Assembly (NCBI GenBank): GCA_003222195.1
Contig: QHVB01000024.1
Location: forward strand, 248,001 to 312,000
From: Gemmatimonadota bacterium
GTDB lineage: Bacteria; Gemmatimonadota; Gemmatimonadetes; Gemmatimonadales; GWC2-71-9
DNA: 64,000 bases
Direction: 5' to 3'
The notes under the pieces were generated by a model. It saw only the letters and a list, made by a program, of their open reading frames with translations. It was not told the DNA's origin and did not search any database. Within the stretch, counting starts at the first letter, position 1; each line of letters opens with the position of its first letter. Below are positions 19,626 to 28,894 of this stretch, one piece after another. The translations under genes and the position numbers were made by a program.

Positions 19626-19924
19626 GCGTTGCTCCGGGCGACGCATTGGTCGAGGTGCGCCTTCACCTGCTCCAGGGTCAACGCCAGCACCGGCGCCAGC
19701 GCTTCGTCGGGCGTCGCGCCAAAGGCCAGGTAATCGGTCTCGAGGTGTCCAACCGGGCGCTCTCCTTCGCCCCAGCGCACGAACAAGAGCGCTGCGCCGT
19801 ATCGGCCGTCGGATCCCGTATCGTCGGCGAATGTCGCGACGGAGTAGGCCTGGCCATCCGGCGCACCAAACGCCGGAGGACGCCCGTGCACTTGCTGGTA
19901 ACCGCCTAGCGTCGTGTCGTCCAC
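19622..19924 (-). CDS. small conserved-looking protein between ProDH and RsgA
   Basis: 100 residues with a GTG start 19 nt inside the end of the proline dehydrogenase gene and a stop that forms GTGA with rsgA. The sequence looks like a folded acidic domain with strands around AYSVATFADDT and ALLFVRW, ending in a helix with EALAPVLALTLEQV. I do not recognise the family. Coupling on both sides is the main support that it is real. Confidence 0.6.
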   Translation of the reverse strand: MDDTTLGGYQQVHGRPPAFGAPDGQAYSVATFADDTGSDGRYGAALLFVRWGEGERPVGHLETDYLAFGATPDEALAPVLALTLEQVKAHLDQCVARSNA

Positions 19925-20838
19925 TCTTTGAGGATGCTCGACGTGATGAAAGCGATGTTGGCGGGACGCTCGGCGAGACGGCGCATCAAATACGGGTACC
20001 AATGCGTTCCAAACGGCACGTAGACGCGCAGGTTGTAGCCGTCGCGCCGCAGCCGGTACTGGAGGTCGCGTCTCACACCGTACAGCATCTGGAACTCGAA
20101 TCGCTCGAGGGGAAGCTTCTTTTGCTTCGCGAACGCCTTGGCATGGTCGATGATTCTCTGATCGTGCGTCGCGATGCCCGGATAGTTGCCGCGCTCCATC
20201 AACTGTTCCATGCAATCGATGAAGTTGGCATCGACGTCCCGTTTTTGCGGGAAGGCGACGTCCTCCGGCTCCTGGTACGCTCCCTTGCAGAGGCGCACGC
20301 GCGCACCCAAACCGATCATCGTGCGCACGTCGGCCGTTGTCCGCCGCAGGTACGACTGGAGCACCACGCCCACGGCATTCCCGAACTCCGGATAGAAGAT
20401 GTCTTTGAAGAGCGCGATCGCTTTGGCGGTATAGCTGGACTGCTCCATGTCGATGCGCACGAAGGAGTCGAACTGCTTTGCCTTCCCGATGATCGCGCGC
20501 ATGTTGGCGATGCACAGCTGCTCGTCGATGTCGAGCCCCATCTGCGTGAGCTTGACCGAGACGTTCGCGTTGGCGTTGGTGGCTCGGATGCGGTCGAGGA
20601 CATCGAGGTACGTCCGGCAGGCGCGCTGCGCTTCATCGGCGTGGAGCACCGATTCGCCGAGCAAGTCGAGCGACGCGGACAGATTGCTGTTGTTGAGGTC
20701 GCGCAGCGTCGTGATGGCTGCGTCGATCGTTTCGCCCGCGACGAACCGCGACGCTAGCTTGTGCGCGAGTCGATTCTTGCGAACGAACCGAAAGATGCGA
20801 GGCTGCTCGCTCAACCAGAGAAAAGCGGCGCGGAGCAT
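19906..20838 (-). CDS. proline dehydrogenase (monofunctional)
   Basis: 310 residues, FAD-dependent oxidation of proline to pyrroline-5-carboxylate at the inner membrane. The TIM-barrel signatures are present: VSVKLTQMGLDID, RIDMEQSSY, RLCKGAYQEP, the IATHD segment and EFQMLYGVRRDLQ. The length is that of the single-function enzyme rather than PutA; no P5C dehydrogenase is in the window. The start ATG shares one base with the fadJ stop (TGATG), placing it in the fatty-acid oxidation operon. Confidence 0.94.
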   Translation of the reverse strand: MLRAAFLWLSEQPRIFRFVRKNRLAHKLASRFVAGETIDAAITTLRDLNNSNLSASLDLLGESVLHADEAQRACRTYLDVLDRIRATNANANVSVKLTQMGLDIDEQLCIANMRAIIGKAKQFDSFVRIDMEQSSYTAKAIALFKDIFYPEFGNAVGVVLQSYLRRTTADVRTMIGLGARVRLCKGAYQEPEDVAFPQKRDVDANFIDCMEQLMERGNYPGIATHDQRIIDHAKAFAKQKKLPLERFEFQMLYGVRRDLQYRLRRDGYNLRVYVPFGTHWYPYLMRRLAERPANIAFITSSILKEWTTRR

Positions 20839-22997
20839 CAGCCGTAGAACTTTGTTCCCTGGCGGGCATGCTCCTGCAGCACCTCCGATGGCGCGAAGCG
20901 GACACCATGGCGTTCGGCGAGGCGCTCGAGATCGCTGACCATGCGCTCCGCGCCGAGGTCATCCGCGTAGCGGAGCGGGCCACCGCGGAATGGCGGAAAG
21001 CCGAATCCGAAGATCGCGCCGATGTCGCCGTCACGCGCGCTGTGGGCGACGCCCTCGCCAAGTGCTCGCGCCGCTTCGTTCACGATGCCCAGCACGAGGC
21101 GCTGCAGAATCTCCGCCGGGCGCGGACCGCCGTTGGGGTGGACGCCGAGCAGGCCGTACACGCTGTCATCGACGCCCCGCTTCTTGCCGCCCTTGTAAAG
21201 GTAAAAGCCCCGTCCCGATTTTCGGCCCAACCGTCCTGCTTTCACCAAGGCCGCAACGCCCGCGCCTGGTGCCGGCACGATGTGATCGCCGTACGCTTCC
21301 TGCATCACTGCCGCGACTTTGACCGCGACGTCGAGCCCGACCTCATCGAGCAGTGTGACCGGCCCGACCGGGAATCCGAAGCGCACCGCCATACTGTCGA
21401 TGTCTTCGATCGACGCGCCTTCCGCCAGGAGATGCCCGACTTCGTTCGGGTAGGGAGCAAGGATTCGGTTCACCCAGAATCCCGGGCTGTCCTTCACGAC
21501 GATCACGGTCTTGCCCATCCGCCGACCGAATGCGACCGCGGTACTCACGGTCTGCGGCTCCGTGCGCGCGCCCGGGATGACTTCGACCAACGGCATCTTC
21601 GCGACGGGCGAAAAGAAATGCATCCCGATGACGCGCTCGGGCGAGTGAGCCGCTTCCGCGATGCGCGTGATCGGGATCGTCGACGTATTGGACGCAAAGA
21701 CGCCGTTCGACGGCAGGGCGGCCTCGACTTCGCGCAGCACCTGTTGTTTCACTCCCAGCTCTTCGAACACCGCCTCGATCGTCAACTCGGCGCGCCCAAA
21801 GCCGGCGTACGTGTCGCCACCCGAGAGCAACGCGACAAGCCGCGCGTATTCGAATTTCGTGATCCGCCGCCGTTTCAGCCGGTCATCGAGAATCGCACGC
21901 GCGGCAAGAATCCCCTGGCCCACGCGCGCCAGATCGGCGTCCTTCATCCGCACGTCGACTTCGGCCTGCGCCACGGCGGTGCCGGCGATACCGGAGCCCA
22001 TGAAGCCCGACCCGATGATGCCGAGCCGCTCGACGCGCACCGGAGGCGGCGCGTTGGCGACGCCGGGATCTTTCTTGAGCTGATTGGTCGCGAAAAAGAT
22101 CTGGACGAGCTTGCGGGAGACGTCGGTCACGGCCAGCTGGCCGAACAGCTGCGCTTCGCGTTTCAACCCCTCCTGGATGCCGTGCCTCAGGCCGTACTCG
22201 ACCGCGTCGAGCGCGGCGAGCGGCGCGGGATAGTGTCCCCCGGTTCGCTCGAGCACCTGCTTGCGCGCACTGCGATACACGAGGCGCCGGCCAAGGGGAT
22301 TGCCATCGAGCAGAAATCCCAGAAAGCCGCCGGGGCGTTTGCGCTTGGGGCGCCAGCCGCTGGCCATCCGCTTCGCCGCGGCAAGCGTGATATCGGCGAG
22401 AATGGCTGGGGGCACCAGCTCATCAACCATCCCGACCCGGAACGCCTTCGCGGCGCGCTCGGTCTTGCCGTTGAGAATCATGTCGAGCGCGGCACGCGCG
22501 CCGACGAGCCGGGGGAGCCGCTGGCAGCCACCGGCGGCAGGCAGGATGCCGAGCTGCACCTCGGGCAATCCGATCTGCGTCTTGGGATGGTCGGTCGCGA
22601 CGCGATAATGGCAGGCGAGCGCGAACTCGAATCCGCCGCCAAGACAGGCGCCGTGAATGCCAACCGCGATCGGCTTGGGAAAGCGGGCCAAACGGTCCAG
22701 CATGTCCTGCCCGTCGGCCGAGAGTCGCTCGGCTTCAGCGGCCGAGCTGAGCGTGAGGAACTCCTCGATATCGGCGCCGGCGATGAAGTTTTCAGCCTTG
22801 CCGGAGAAGAACGCCACGGCTTTCACGCTCGGATCGCCGGCCAGCGCCGCGAAGCAAGCGAGGAATTCATCCTTCACGGCGCGCGAGATGACGTTGACGG
22901 GTTGGCTTTTGAGATCGAGCACGACGGTCGCGATACCATCCGCGATGCCCCAAGTGACGGCAGGCGCGGTCCGGGCGGGCGGGGCGATCGTCGCCAT
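20838..22997 (-). CDS. fadJ: 3-hydroxyacyl-CoA dehydrogenase / enoyl-CoA hydratase (FadJ/FadB-like)
   Basis: 719-residue bifunctional beta-oxidation enzyme. The N-terminal crotonase domain shows FIAGADIEEF and GACLGGGFEFALAC with the oxyanion glycines. The C-terminal dehydrogenase has the NAD motif GIIGSGFMGSGIA, the conserved MHFFSPV and the DSPGFWVNR segment. The ATG at 22997 overlaps the thiolase stop (TGATG), which argues against the longer reading from 23045. With the upstream thiolase it completes the hydratase, dehydrogenase and thiolase steps. Confidence 0.95.
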   Translation of the reverse strand: MATIAPPARTAPAVTWGIADGIATVVLDLKSQPVNVISRAVKDEFLACFAALAGDPSVKAVAFFSGKAENFIAGADIEEFLTLSSAAEAERLSADGQDMLDRLARFPKPIAVGIHGACLGGGFEFALACHYRVATDHPKTQIGLPEVQLGILPAAGGCQRLPRLVGARAALDMILNGKTERAAKAFRVGMVDELVPPAILADITLAAAKRMASGWRPKRKRPGGFLGFLLDGNPLGRRLVYRSARKQVLERTGGHYPAPLAALDAVEYGLRHGIQEGLKREAQLFGQLAVTDVSRKLVQIFFATNQLKKDPGVANAPPPVRVERLGIIGSGFMGSGIAGTAVAQAEVDVRMKDADLARVGQGILAARAILDDRLKRRRITKFEYARLVALLSGGDTYAGFGRAELTIEAVFEELGVKQQVLREVEAALPSNGVFASNTSTIPITRIAEAAHSPERVIGMHFFSPVAKMPLVEVIPGARTEPQTVSTAVAFGRRMGKTVIVVKDSPGFWVNRILAPYPNEVGHLLAEGASIEDIDSMAVRFGFPVGPVTLLDEVGLDVAVKVAAVMQEAYGDHIVPAPGAGVAALVKAGRLGRKSGRGFYLYKGGKKRGVDDSVYGLLGVHPNGGPRPAEILQRLVLGIVNEAARALGEGVAHSARDGDIGAIFGFGFPPFRGGPLRYADDLGAERMVSDLERLAERHGVRFAPSEVLQEHARQGTKFYG

Positions 22998-24256
22998 CAG
23001 CGCCGCTCCAGCACCATGGCGAATCCCATGCCGCCCTGCGCGCACACGGAGATCAAGCCGAACTGCACGTCACGGCGCCGCATCTCGTTGGACAGCGTGA
23101 TCACGATCCGGCCGCCGGTGGCGCCGAACGGATGACCGATCGCGATCGAGCCGCCCATGACATTGATGATGTCCTCGTTGATCTCCCACCCCTTTGCCGC
23201 GAATCCCTGAAGGTTCGAGAGCACCTGCGACGCGAACGCCTCGTGCAGCTCGATCAGGCCGAGGTCCTTCCACTGGATGCCCGCGCGCTCGAGGGCGGTC
23301 GGGACGGCAAAGATGGGCGCCTGCAAGAGCTGCCAGCCCGGGTCTACAGCCGCAACGGCATACGAGCGAATGTAGGTCAGTGGCTCGTATCCGAGCGCGC
23401 GCGCCTTCGCCTCGCTCATCAGCAGCACCGCCGAGGCGCCATCGGTAAGCGGAGAGGAATTGGCAGCCGTGACGCTGCCGTAGCGGCGATCGAACACGGG
23501 CTTGAGCTTCGCCATCTGCTCGAGCGACGTGTCGGTTCGGATGCCGTTGTCCTGCCGCACGATGGTCTCGCCGGGACGGGTGGGCAGCCACGGCACGATT
23601 TCCGCCGTCAGCCGGCCGTCGGCAGTACCTTGCGCGGCGAGCTGGTGGCTGCGCAGCGCCCACCGGTCCTGCGCCTCGCGCGAGATGTGATTTTCCTTCG
23701 CCATCTTCTCCGCGGACTGACCCATCGACTCACCGGTCGATGGCTCCGCGATTGCGGGCGACACTGGCACGAGATCCTTCGGGCGGATCTTGGCAAAGGT
23801 CTTGATGCGGCCACCGAGGGACTTGGCCTTGCTCGCTTCCACGAGGATATCGGCAAGCCGGCGGGAGGCGAGAATCGGGATATCCGACAATGCTTCGGCA
23901 CCACCCGCGATTATGACGTCCGCGTTGCCGAGCGCGATCTGATCCTGCCCGGCGCTAATCGCCTGATTTGCCGAGGCGCAGGCCCGGTTCAATGAGTAGG
24001 CCGGTATTTCCTTGGGGAACTGCGGGAGCAGGCTCACTTCGCGCCCCACATTCGGCACCAGCGCCGAGGGCACGACCTGGCCAAAGATGACTTCGTTGAC
24101 CTCGTGGCCGTCCAAATTGGTGCGCTCGAGCAACTCGCGGGCTGCGTAGCGCGCGAGATCGACGGCGCGCGCGTTTTTCAGCACCGTGCCGGCTTTCGCG
24201 AACGGTGTCCGGACGCCGGCGATGACTGCCACGCGACGACCGTTGAGACCTGGCAT
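22997..24256 (-). CDS. fadI: acetyl-CoA acyltransferase (thiolase, FadI-like)
   Basis: 419-residue thiolase that cleaves 3-ketoacyl-CoA to acetyl-CoA and a shorter acyl-CoA. The catalytic Cys is in NRACASANQA, the His in GHPFGATGGR, and the second Cys in CAQGGMG. ATG 24256 has AGGGGAAG about 7 nt upstream. It is the first gene of a five-gene minus-strand operon (thiolase, fadJ, proline dehydrogenase, small protein, rsgA) and diverges from glpD across 59 nt. Confidence 0.94.
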   Translation of the reverse strand: MPGLNGRRVAVIAGVRTPFAKAGTVLKNARAVDLARYAARELLERTNLDGHEVNEVIFGQVVPSALVPNVGREVSLLPQFPKEIPAYSLNRACASANQAISAGQDQIALGNADVIIAGGAEALSDIPILASRRLADILVEASKAKSLGGRIKTFAKIRPKDLVPVSPAIAEPSTGESMGQSAEKMAKENHISREAQDRWALRSHQLAAQGTADGRLTAEIVPWLPTRPGETIVRQDNGIRTDTSLEQMAKLKPVFDRRYGSVTAANSSPLTDGASAVLLMSEAKARALGYEPLTYIRSYAVAAVDPGWQLLQAPIFAVPTALERAGIQWKDLGLIELHEAFASQVLSNLQGFAAKGWEINEDIINVMGGSIAIGHPFGATGGRIVITLSNEMRRRDVQFGLISVCAQGGMGFAMVLERR

Positions 24257-24315
24257 TAGATTCTTCCCCTCTTCCTGGGAATCGAAACCTACCACCAGCC
24301 CCAAGTGGAGGGGAG

Positions 24316-25947
24316 TTGGAGCAAACCCGAGCCGCAGCCCTGGCGTCGATGGTGGAGACACCAGTGGACGTGCTGATCATCGGTGGCGGCATCACGGGAG
24401 CGGGAATTGCGCGAGACGCCGCGTTGCGTGGTTTCCGGACGGCACTGGTCGACAAGGCCGATTTCGGCGCGGGGACGTCATCACATTCCTCGCGGCTGAT
24501 CCACGGCGGCATTCGCTACCTCGAACAGGGCGCGTTTCGCCTGGTGTTCGAAGCGAGTCACGAACGGCGGGTGCTGCTCAGGATCGCGCCGCACCTCGTG
24601 CACCCGCTGGCGTTTCTGTTCCCTCTGTATCACGGCGGACGACTTCCCGCGTGGAAGCTGCGCGCGGGAATGTGGCTCTACGATCTGCTCTCTTCGTTTC
24701 GAAACGTGCGGTGGCATCGCTGGCTGCGCGCCAAGCAGGTGCGGCGCGTCGAACCCGGCCTCAGGGATCGCGGCCTGATCGGCGCGGCGCTGTATTACGA
24801 CGCCCAGACCGACGACGCACGCCTCGTGATTGCGACCGTGCGCAGTGCGATGCAAGCCGGGGCGCTTGCCGCGAATTACGTAGAGACGACCGCTCTCCTC
24901 AAGCCCGATGGACGCGTGCGTGGCGCGGTCGTGCGCGACGTGCTCACCGGCCAAACGGCGACCATTCGCGCGAATGTCGTGGTGAACGCGACAGGCCCCT
25001 GGTCCGATCAGCTGCGGCGGCTCGACGACCCGCAGGCCGCGCCGATCTTGCGGCTCACCAAGGGTGCGCACGTCACCGTGCCCCGCCGCCGTCTCGCCAA
25101 CGAGTACGCCGTGACGTTGCTGTCGCCGGTCGACGGTCGGGTCATGTTCGTCCTGCCCTGGGGTGACCTATCCTACATCGGCACGACGGACACGGACGCG
25201 GATGCTTCGCCTGATGGGTTGCGCGTCTCGGCCGCCGACGTCACGTACCTGCTCCGCTCCGCCAATGCGGCGTTTCCCCATGCTCACCTCGCACCCAACG
25301 ACGTGGTCTCGGCATGGGTGGGTCTGCGGCCGCTGCTCCGCGCGGACCACGCCAATCCCTCGCAGGTTTCGCGCGAGCATAAGGTGTTTGCGAGCGAGCA
25401 AGGCCTCATCACGATCGCCGGCGGCAAGCTGACGACGTATCGGGTGATGGCCCGCGATGTGGTCGATCGGGTGGCGGCACGACTGCACGAGCTGGACGGG
25501 CGCCCGCTCCCGCCGCGCGCCGAAACCGACAAGCTGCCGTTACCGGGCGGGGAAGCGGCGGAGCTCGAGGTCCTCGGCGAGGCGGCGCGCGCGCGCGCCG
25601 CCTCCGAAGCCACGGCTCGACACCTGGTCGCGAGCTACGGCAGCGAAGCCGCCGCAGTGCTCAATCTGGTCGACCGCGACCGCCGGCTGGGCGACGCGAT
25701 CATCGCAGGCCGTCCCGAGATCTGGGCCGAGATCGCCTACGCCGTAGACCGTGAGCTGGCGGTTCGCGTGCAGGACGTGCTCGTGCGGCGGCTTCACCTG
25801 TTTTACGAAGTCCCGGACCATGCGCAGTCCGTGGTCACCAAGGTTGCCGCGCGCATGAAACAGCTCCTCGGCTGGGACGATCTGCGGGAAGCCGAGGAGC
25901 TGCGGGACTACTTTCAGGTGGTCGAACGAGGCCGGATCAAGGCTTGA
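24316..25947 (+). CDS. glpD: FAD-dependent glycerol-3-phosphate dehydrogenase
   Basis: Membrane-associated flavoenzyme oxidising glycerol-3-phosphate to dihydroxyacetone phosphate and passing electrons to quinones. 543 residues with the FAD motif IIGGGITGAGIARDAALRG, then SSHSSRLIHGGIRYLE, and IAGGKLTTYRVMA near the C-terminal third. The TTG at 24316 is preferred because GGAGG lies just before it; an ATG at 24349 has no ribosome-binding site. No glpF or glpK is near. The 3' end overlaps the convergent HEAT-repeat gene by 11 nt. Confidence 0.94.
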   Translation: MEQTRAAALASMVETPVDVLIIGGGITGAGIARDAALRGFRTALVDKADFGAGTSSHSSRLIHGGIRYLEQGAFRLVFEASHERRVLLRIAPHLVHPLAFLFPLYHGGRLPAWKLRAGMWLYDLLSSFRNVRWHRWLRAKQVRRVEPGLRDRGLIGAALYYDAQTDDARLVIATVRSAMQAGALAANYVETTALLKPDGRVRGAVVRDVLTGQTATIRANVVVNATGPWSDQLRRLDDPQAAPILRLTKGAHVTVPRRRLANEYAVTLLSPVDGRVMFVLPWGDLSYIGTTDTDADASPDGLRVSAADVTYLLRSANAAFPHAHLAPNDVVSAWVGLRPLLRADHANPSQVSREHKVFASEQGLITIAGGKLTTYRVMARDVVDRVAARLHELDGRPLPPRAETDKLPLPGGEAAELEVLGEAARARAASEATARHLVASYGSEAAAVLNLVDRDRRLGDAIIAGRPEIWAEIAYAVDRELAVRVQDVLVRRLHLFYEVPDHAQSVVTKVAARMKQLLGWDDLREAEELRDYFQVVERGRIKA

Positions 25948-27208
25948 CCTTGACGCGCGGCCGCACGCGCACGTGGACGTCGTGGTCGTCGTCGTTGTCG
26001 TCGATCTGCCGCAGCGCCCACGTCGCTGCGCGGCGCACGGAGCCGACCTCATCTCGCTGAGCCGCCCTCAGTCCGTCTCGGGCACGCGGGCTTTCGATCT
26101 CGCCGAGCGCCCACGCCGCCGTCGCGCGCACCTCCTCATCGCTGTCCTTCAACGCCGCCACGAGCGGCTCGACCGCCTGGCCGTCCTCGATTTCGCCCAA
26201 CGCCCAGGCACTCAGCACCCGCACTTCGGGATCGGAGTCCTTGAGCGCGCCGGCGAGAGCCGGCACGGCGCCGCCGTCCTCTATTTCTCCGAGCGCCCAG
26301 ATCGCCGTCCTCCGCACGTCGGCGACAGGATCCCGCATCAATGCTTCGAGCGGCGCGATCCCCTCGGCCTTCTCGATTTCGCCCAGTGCCCAGGCAGCCT
26401 GCTGGCGAACGCGCGGATCACGGTCTTTGGTCGCGGTGCTCAAGAGCGGTACGGCGGAAGCGTCTTGGATCTCTCCCAGCGCCCACACCGCGACGAGCCG
26501 GACCTCCACCACCGGATCGCTGAGTGCGACGCTGAGCGGGCGCACGGCCCGCGCGTCTTCGATTTCGCCCAGAGCCCACGCCGCGGTGCGACGCACGTCG
26601 GGGGCGCGATCACCCAGCGCTCGGGTCAGCGGATCGATGGCGACCTTGTCTTCGATTTCACCGAGCGCCCAGGCAGCCGTCATACGCACGGCAGGACTCT
26701 CGTCGCGGCCCAGCGCATCGCTGAGCGGGCCGATGGCGCGCGAATCCTCGACCTCGCCCAGGCCGAGTGCCCCGGTCTCACGCAGATCCGCGCGCGTGTC
26801 GCGGAGGAGCCCGAGAAACAGGTCGTACATCTCGCTGCCCCCGCGGTTGCCGAGGACGCGGGCGGCGATGTTGCGGACGCAGCGATTATCGTCACGTATT
26901 ACGGCGCGGAAGGCGCGCAGCACCGCCGGATCCAAGTCATGGCTCCTTCCGTGCATGTTCACGTGAAAGCCACCGCCGCCACCGGGCATCGGCATGGGTG
27001 TCGGCATCGGCTGCGGCATCGCCATGCCCGGATCGGCAAAGGCGTGTCCCCAGAATCCCCCGTAGTTGGTCAGCGCTTCACCGGCGAGTGCACAGACGGT
27101 CGAGTCGCTGGTGCGCAGCTGGTTCAGCACGCGGGTCACGGTAGCGGAATCGAGGACGGGGCGGTTTTGGACAACGAGCAACAGGGAAACAAGGAGCGGC
27201 GCAATCAT
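25937..27208 (-). CDS. exported HEAT-repeat protein with near-identical repeats
   Basis: 423 residues. After a hydrophobic leader (MIAPLLVSLLLVVQ) comes a Met/Pro/Gly-rich stretch (about residues 65-85) and then nine or so 31-residue HEAT/PBS-lyase-type repeats, each around the core WALGEIED. The repeats show as a 93-bp periodicity at DNA level. The tail is acidic (DDNDDDHD) then basic. Such solenoids bind other proteins; no catalytic motif is seen. The start ATG 27208 has AGGA 6 nt upstream. Partner unknown. Confidence 0.85.
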   Translation of the reverse strand: MIAPLLVSLLLVVQNRPVLDSATVTRVLNQLRTSDSTVCALAGEALTNYGGFWGHAFADPGMAMPQPMPTPMPMPGGGGGFHVNMHGRSHDLDPAVLRAFRAVIRDDNRCVRNIAARVLGNRGGSEMYDLFLGLLRDTRADLRETGALGLGEVEDSRAIGPLSDALGRDESPAVRMTAAWALGEIEDKVAIDPLTRALGDRAPDVRRTAAWALGEIEDARAVRPLSVALSDPVVEVRLVAVWALGEIQDASAVPLLSTATKDRDPRVRQQAAWALGEIEKAEGIAPLEALMRDPVADVRRTAIWALGEIEDGGAVPALAGALKDSDPEVRVLSAWALGEIEDGQAVEPLVAALKDSDEEVRATAAWALGEIESPRARDGLRAAQRDEVGSVRRAATWALRQIDDNDDDHDVHVRVRPRVKVKP

Positions 27209-27276
27209 AGCAATCCTGGGTGGAGGATACGCCCGTTTGGATATGCTCACCGCCCGAAAGGTTGCCGCCTTGGGAA

Positions 27277-28119
27277 ATGCCGGTATTATCTCGCCCAGTG
27301 CGCCCCCGTACGTGCGTTCTCATCTGGATCATCTGCACGACCGGATGTCGTCGAACGGACTCCTCGCGTCCCGCGCAAGCAAGCGGCTCGACGGGAGCCG
27401 CCGACTCGGTCATTCCGTCAGGTCCCTACGGCGACGCGGTGCGGCGCGGTCGCGCGCTGCTCACCGCGACACGTGACAGCTTGCCGAGCCACGTGGGCAA
27501 CAAGCTGCGGTGCACGACCTGTCACCTCGACGAAGGGCGCCGCGAGACCGGCACGTGGGTCGGGGTGTTCGCGCGGTATCCGCAGTATCGGCCCCGCAGT
27601 GGCGTGGTCGAGACGCTCGAGTACCGCGTCAATGATTGCTTCCGCCGCAGCATGAATGGGACGGCGCTCGATCCGGCCGGACCGGACATGCGGGATATCG
27701 TCGCCTATTTCGCGTTTCTCTCGCGCGGTGTGACGGTATCGCCGCCGGCCGGTGCAAGCGCCCGGCTCCAGAAGTGGGCGACCTTCACCGCCGACACCGC
27801 GGCCGGCGCGCGCGTATTCGCGGTGTCGTGCGCCAAATGTCATGGCGCCCTGGGCGAGGGAACGGCAGGCGCGGCGCCGTTGTGGGGGCCCGAATCCTAC
27901 AACGTCGGAGCCGGTATGACGCGCGTTCGTACCGCCGCCGAGTTCATCAGTCGCAACATGCCGTTCGACGCGCCCGGCACGCTCACGGACAGCCAGGCGT
28001 TTCACGTCGCGGCCTACGTGAACGCGCACCCCCGGCCGGACTACCGGGGCAAGGAAAACGATTGGCCCAACGGCGATCCACCACCCGATGTCGCATATCC
28101 CACACGGTCACATCACTGA
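27277..28119 (+). CDS. tsdA: thiosulfate dehydrogenase TsdA (dihaem cytochrome c)
   Basis: Periplasmic enzyme joining two thiosulfates to tetrathionate. The mature part begins with the TsdA pattern PYGDAVRRGRALL and holds two haem sites, CTTCH (about 79-83) and CAKCH (about 185-189). The Cys in NDCFRRSMNG matches the unusual axial Cys of haem 1 in TsdA, and LWGPESYNVGAGM with a Met in SRNMPF fits haem 2. The start is uncertain: ATG 27277 gives a leader with ILIWII-like hydrophobicity and a Cys at TTGC that could be lipidated. A DsrE-like gene follows after 11 nt. Confidence 0.83.
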   Translation: MPVLSRPVRPRTCVLIWIICTTGCRRTDSSRPAQASGSTGAADSVIPSGPYGDAVRRGRALLTATRDSLPSHVGNKLRCTTCHLDEGRRETGTWVGVFARYPQYRPRSGVVETLEYRVNDCFRRSMNGTALDPAGPDMRDIVAYFAFLSRGVTVSPPAGASARLQKWATFTADTAAGARVFAVSCAKCHGALGEGTAGAAPLWGPESYNVGAGMTRVRTAAEFISRNMPFDAPGTLTDSQAFHVAAYVNAHPRPDYRGKENDWPNGDPPPDVAYPTRSHH

Positions 28120-28130
28120 GGAGGCTTCGC

Positions 28131-28787
28131 ATGTACAGACGTGGATTTCTTGGTCGTCTCGCCGCCACGGCGGCCGCTGGAGTCGCAGGGCTGACCCCGC
28201 TTCGCCTCGAGGCGCAGCCGACGCGCCACGAGCCGATCGTGGGAGGCGCAGATCCGTCGTTCGAGACTTGGCTCAATCGCATCACCGGGAAGCACAAGAT
28301 GATTTTCGACGCACCTGAGCCGAACAGCGGGATGCCGGTGGTCTGGCCGCGCGTCTGGCTCAACGGCAACAACGAGAATTACGCCACGAAGGACGGCGAT
28401 AACTCGGCGGTCATCGTGCTCCGCCACTCGGCGATTCCGATCGCGATGCAGGATGCGCTGTGGGCGAAGTACAAACTGGGTGAGGTGTTCAGTATCAAGG
28501 ACGGTGAAACGCCAGCGGTGCGGAATGTCTTCGCGAAGGTGCTGCCGCTGCCGCTGCCGGGCACGGGCCTCGAGGCATTGCTCGCGAGCGGCGCCCAGGT
28601 CGGATGCTGCAACGTCGCACTCACGCTGTACAGCGGCATGGTCGCGCAGAAGATGGGGATGGATGCGGCTGCGGTGAAGGCTGAGTGGGTCGCGGGACTA
28701 CTTCCCGGCGTGCAAGTGGTGCCGTCGGGAGTCCTCGCCGTGGCACGGTCGCAAGAGAAAGGTTGCGCCTACTGCTTCGCCGGCTGA
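28131..28787 (+). CDS. Tat-exported DsrE-like protein
   Basis: 218 residues. The start has a strong GGAGG, then a twin-arginine leader (YRRGFLGRLAATAAAGVAG). The rest fits the DsrE/DsrF-like fold, where an exposed Cys carries sulfur or interacts with a haem partner; candidate residues are the Cys pair in QVGCCNVAL and the two Cys at the end (CAYC). It is 11 nt after tsdA, so it probably works with it in periplasmic sulfur oxidation. The fold call is by resemblance; the Cys roles are inference. Confidence 0.7.
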   Translation: MYRRGFLGRLAATAAAGVAGLTPLRLEAQPTRHEPIVGGADPSFETWLNRITGKHKMIFDAPEPNSGMPVVWPRVWLNGNNENYATKDGDNSAVIVLRHSAIPIAMQDALWAKYKLGEVFSIKDGETPAVRNVFAKVLPLPLPGTGLEALLASGAQVGCCNVALTLYSGMVAQKMGMDAAAVKAEWVAGLLPGVQVVPSGVLAVARSQEKGCAYCFAG

Positions 28788-28815
28788 CGCAGCACGCAGA
28801 GTGACACGGCTCACC

Positions 28816-28858
28816 GGTACACGGGGCGCGGGGCCGGAACCCGCGAACCCGTGTCCGG
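28816..28858. terminator. strong GC hairpin between convergent genes
   Basis: ACACGGG (28819-28825) pairs with CCCGTGT (28848-28854), and inside it GCGGG (28828-28832) pairs with CCCGC (28840-28844). It lies between the DsrE-like gene and the convergent metallopeptidase gene. No T run follows on either strand, so termination would be non-canonical; the position is the main support. Confidence 0.45.
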
Positions 28859-28894
28859 TCCCCGGTCTGAACGTGACGCTGTACTGAAGCAGAT

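Noticed and set aside
20868-23135. 755-residue plus-strand open frame
   Set aside because: It is antisense to fadJ over nearly its whole length, is rich in Arg/His and has no domain; a shadow of high GC coding.
25950-26900. possible CRISPR-like periodic repeats
   Set aside because: The 93-bp period is in frame and encodes HEAT repeats; there are no short identical repeats with unique spacers.
25973-27655. 560-residue plus-strand frame across the HEAT gene
   Set aside because: The repeats produce a long antisense frame; no fold is recognisable, and the tsdA gene covers its end in another frame.
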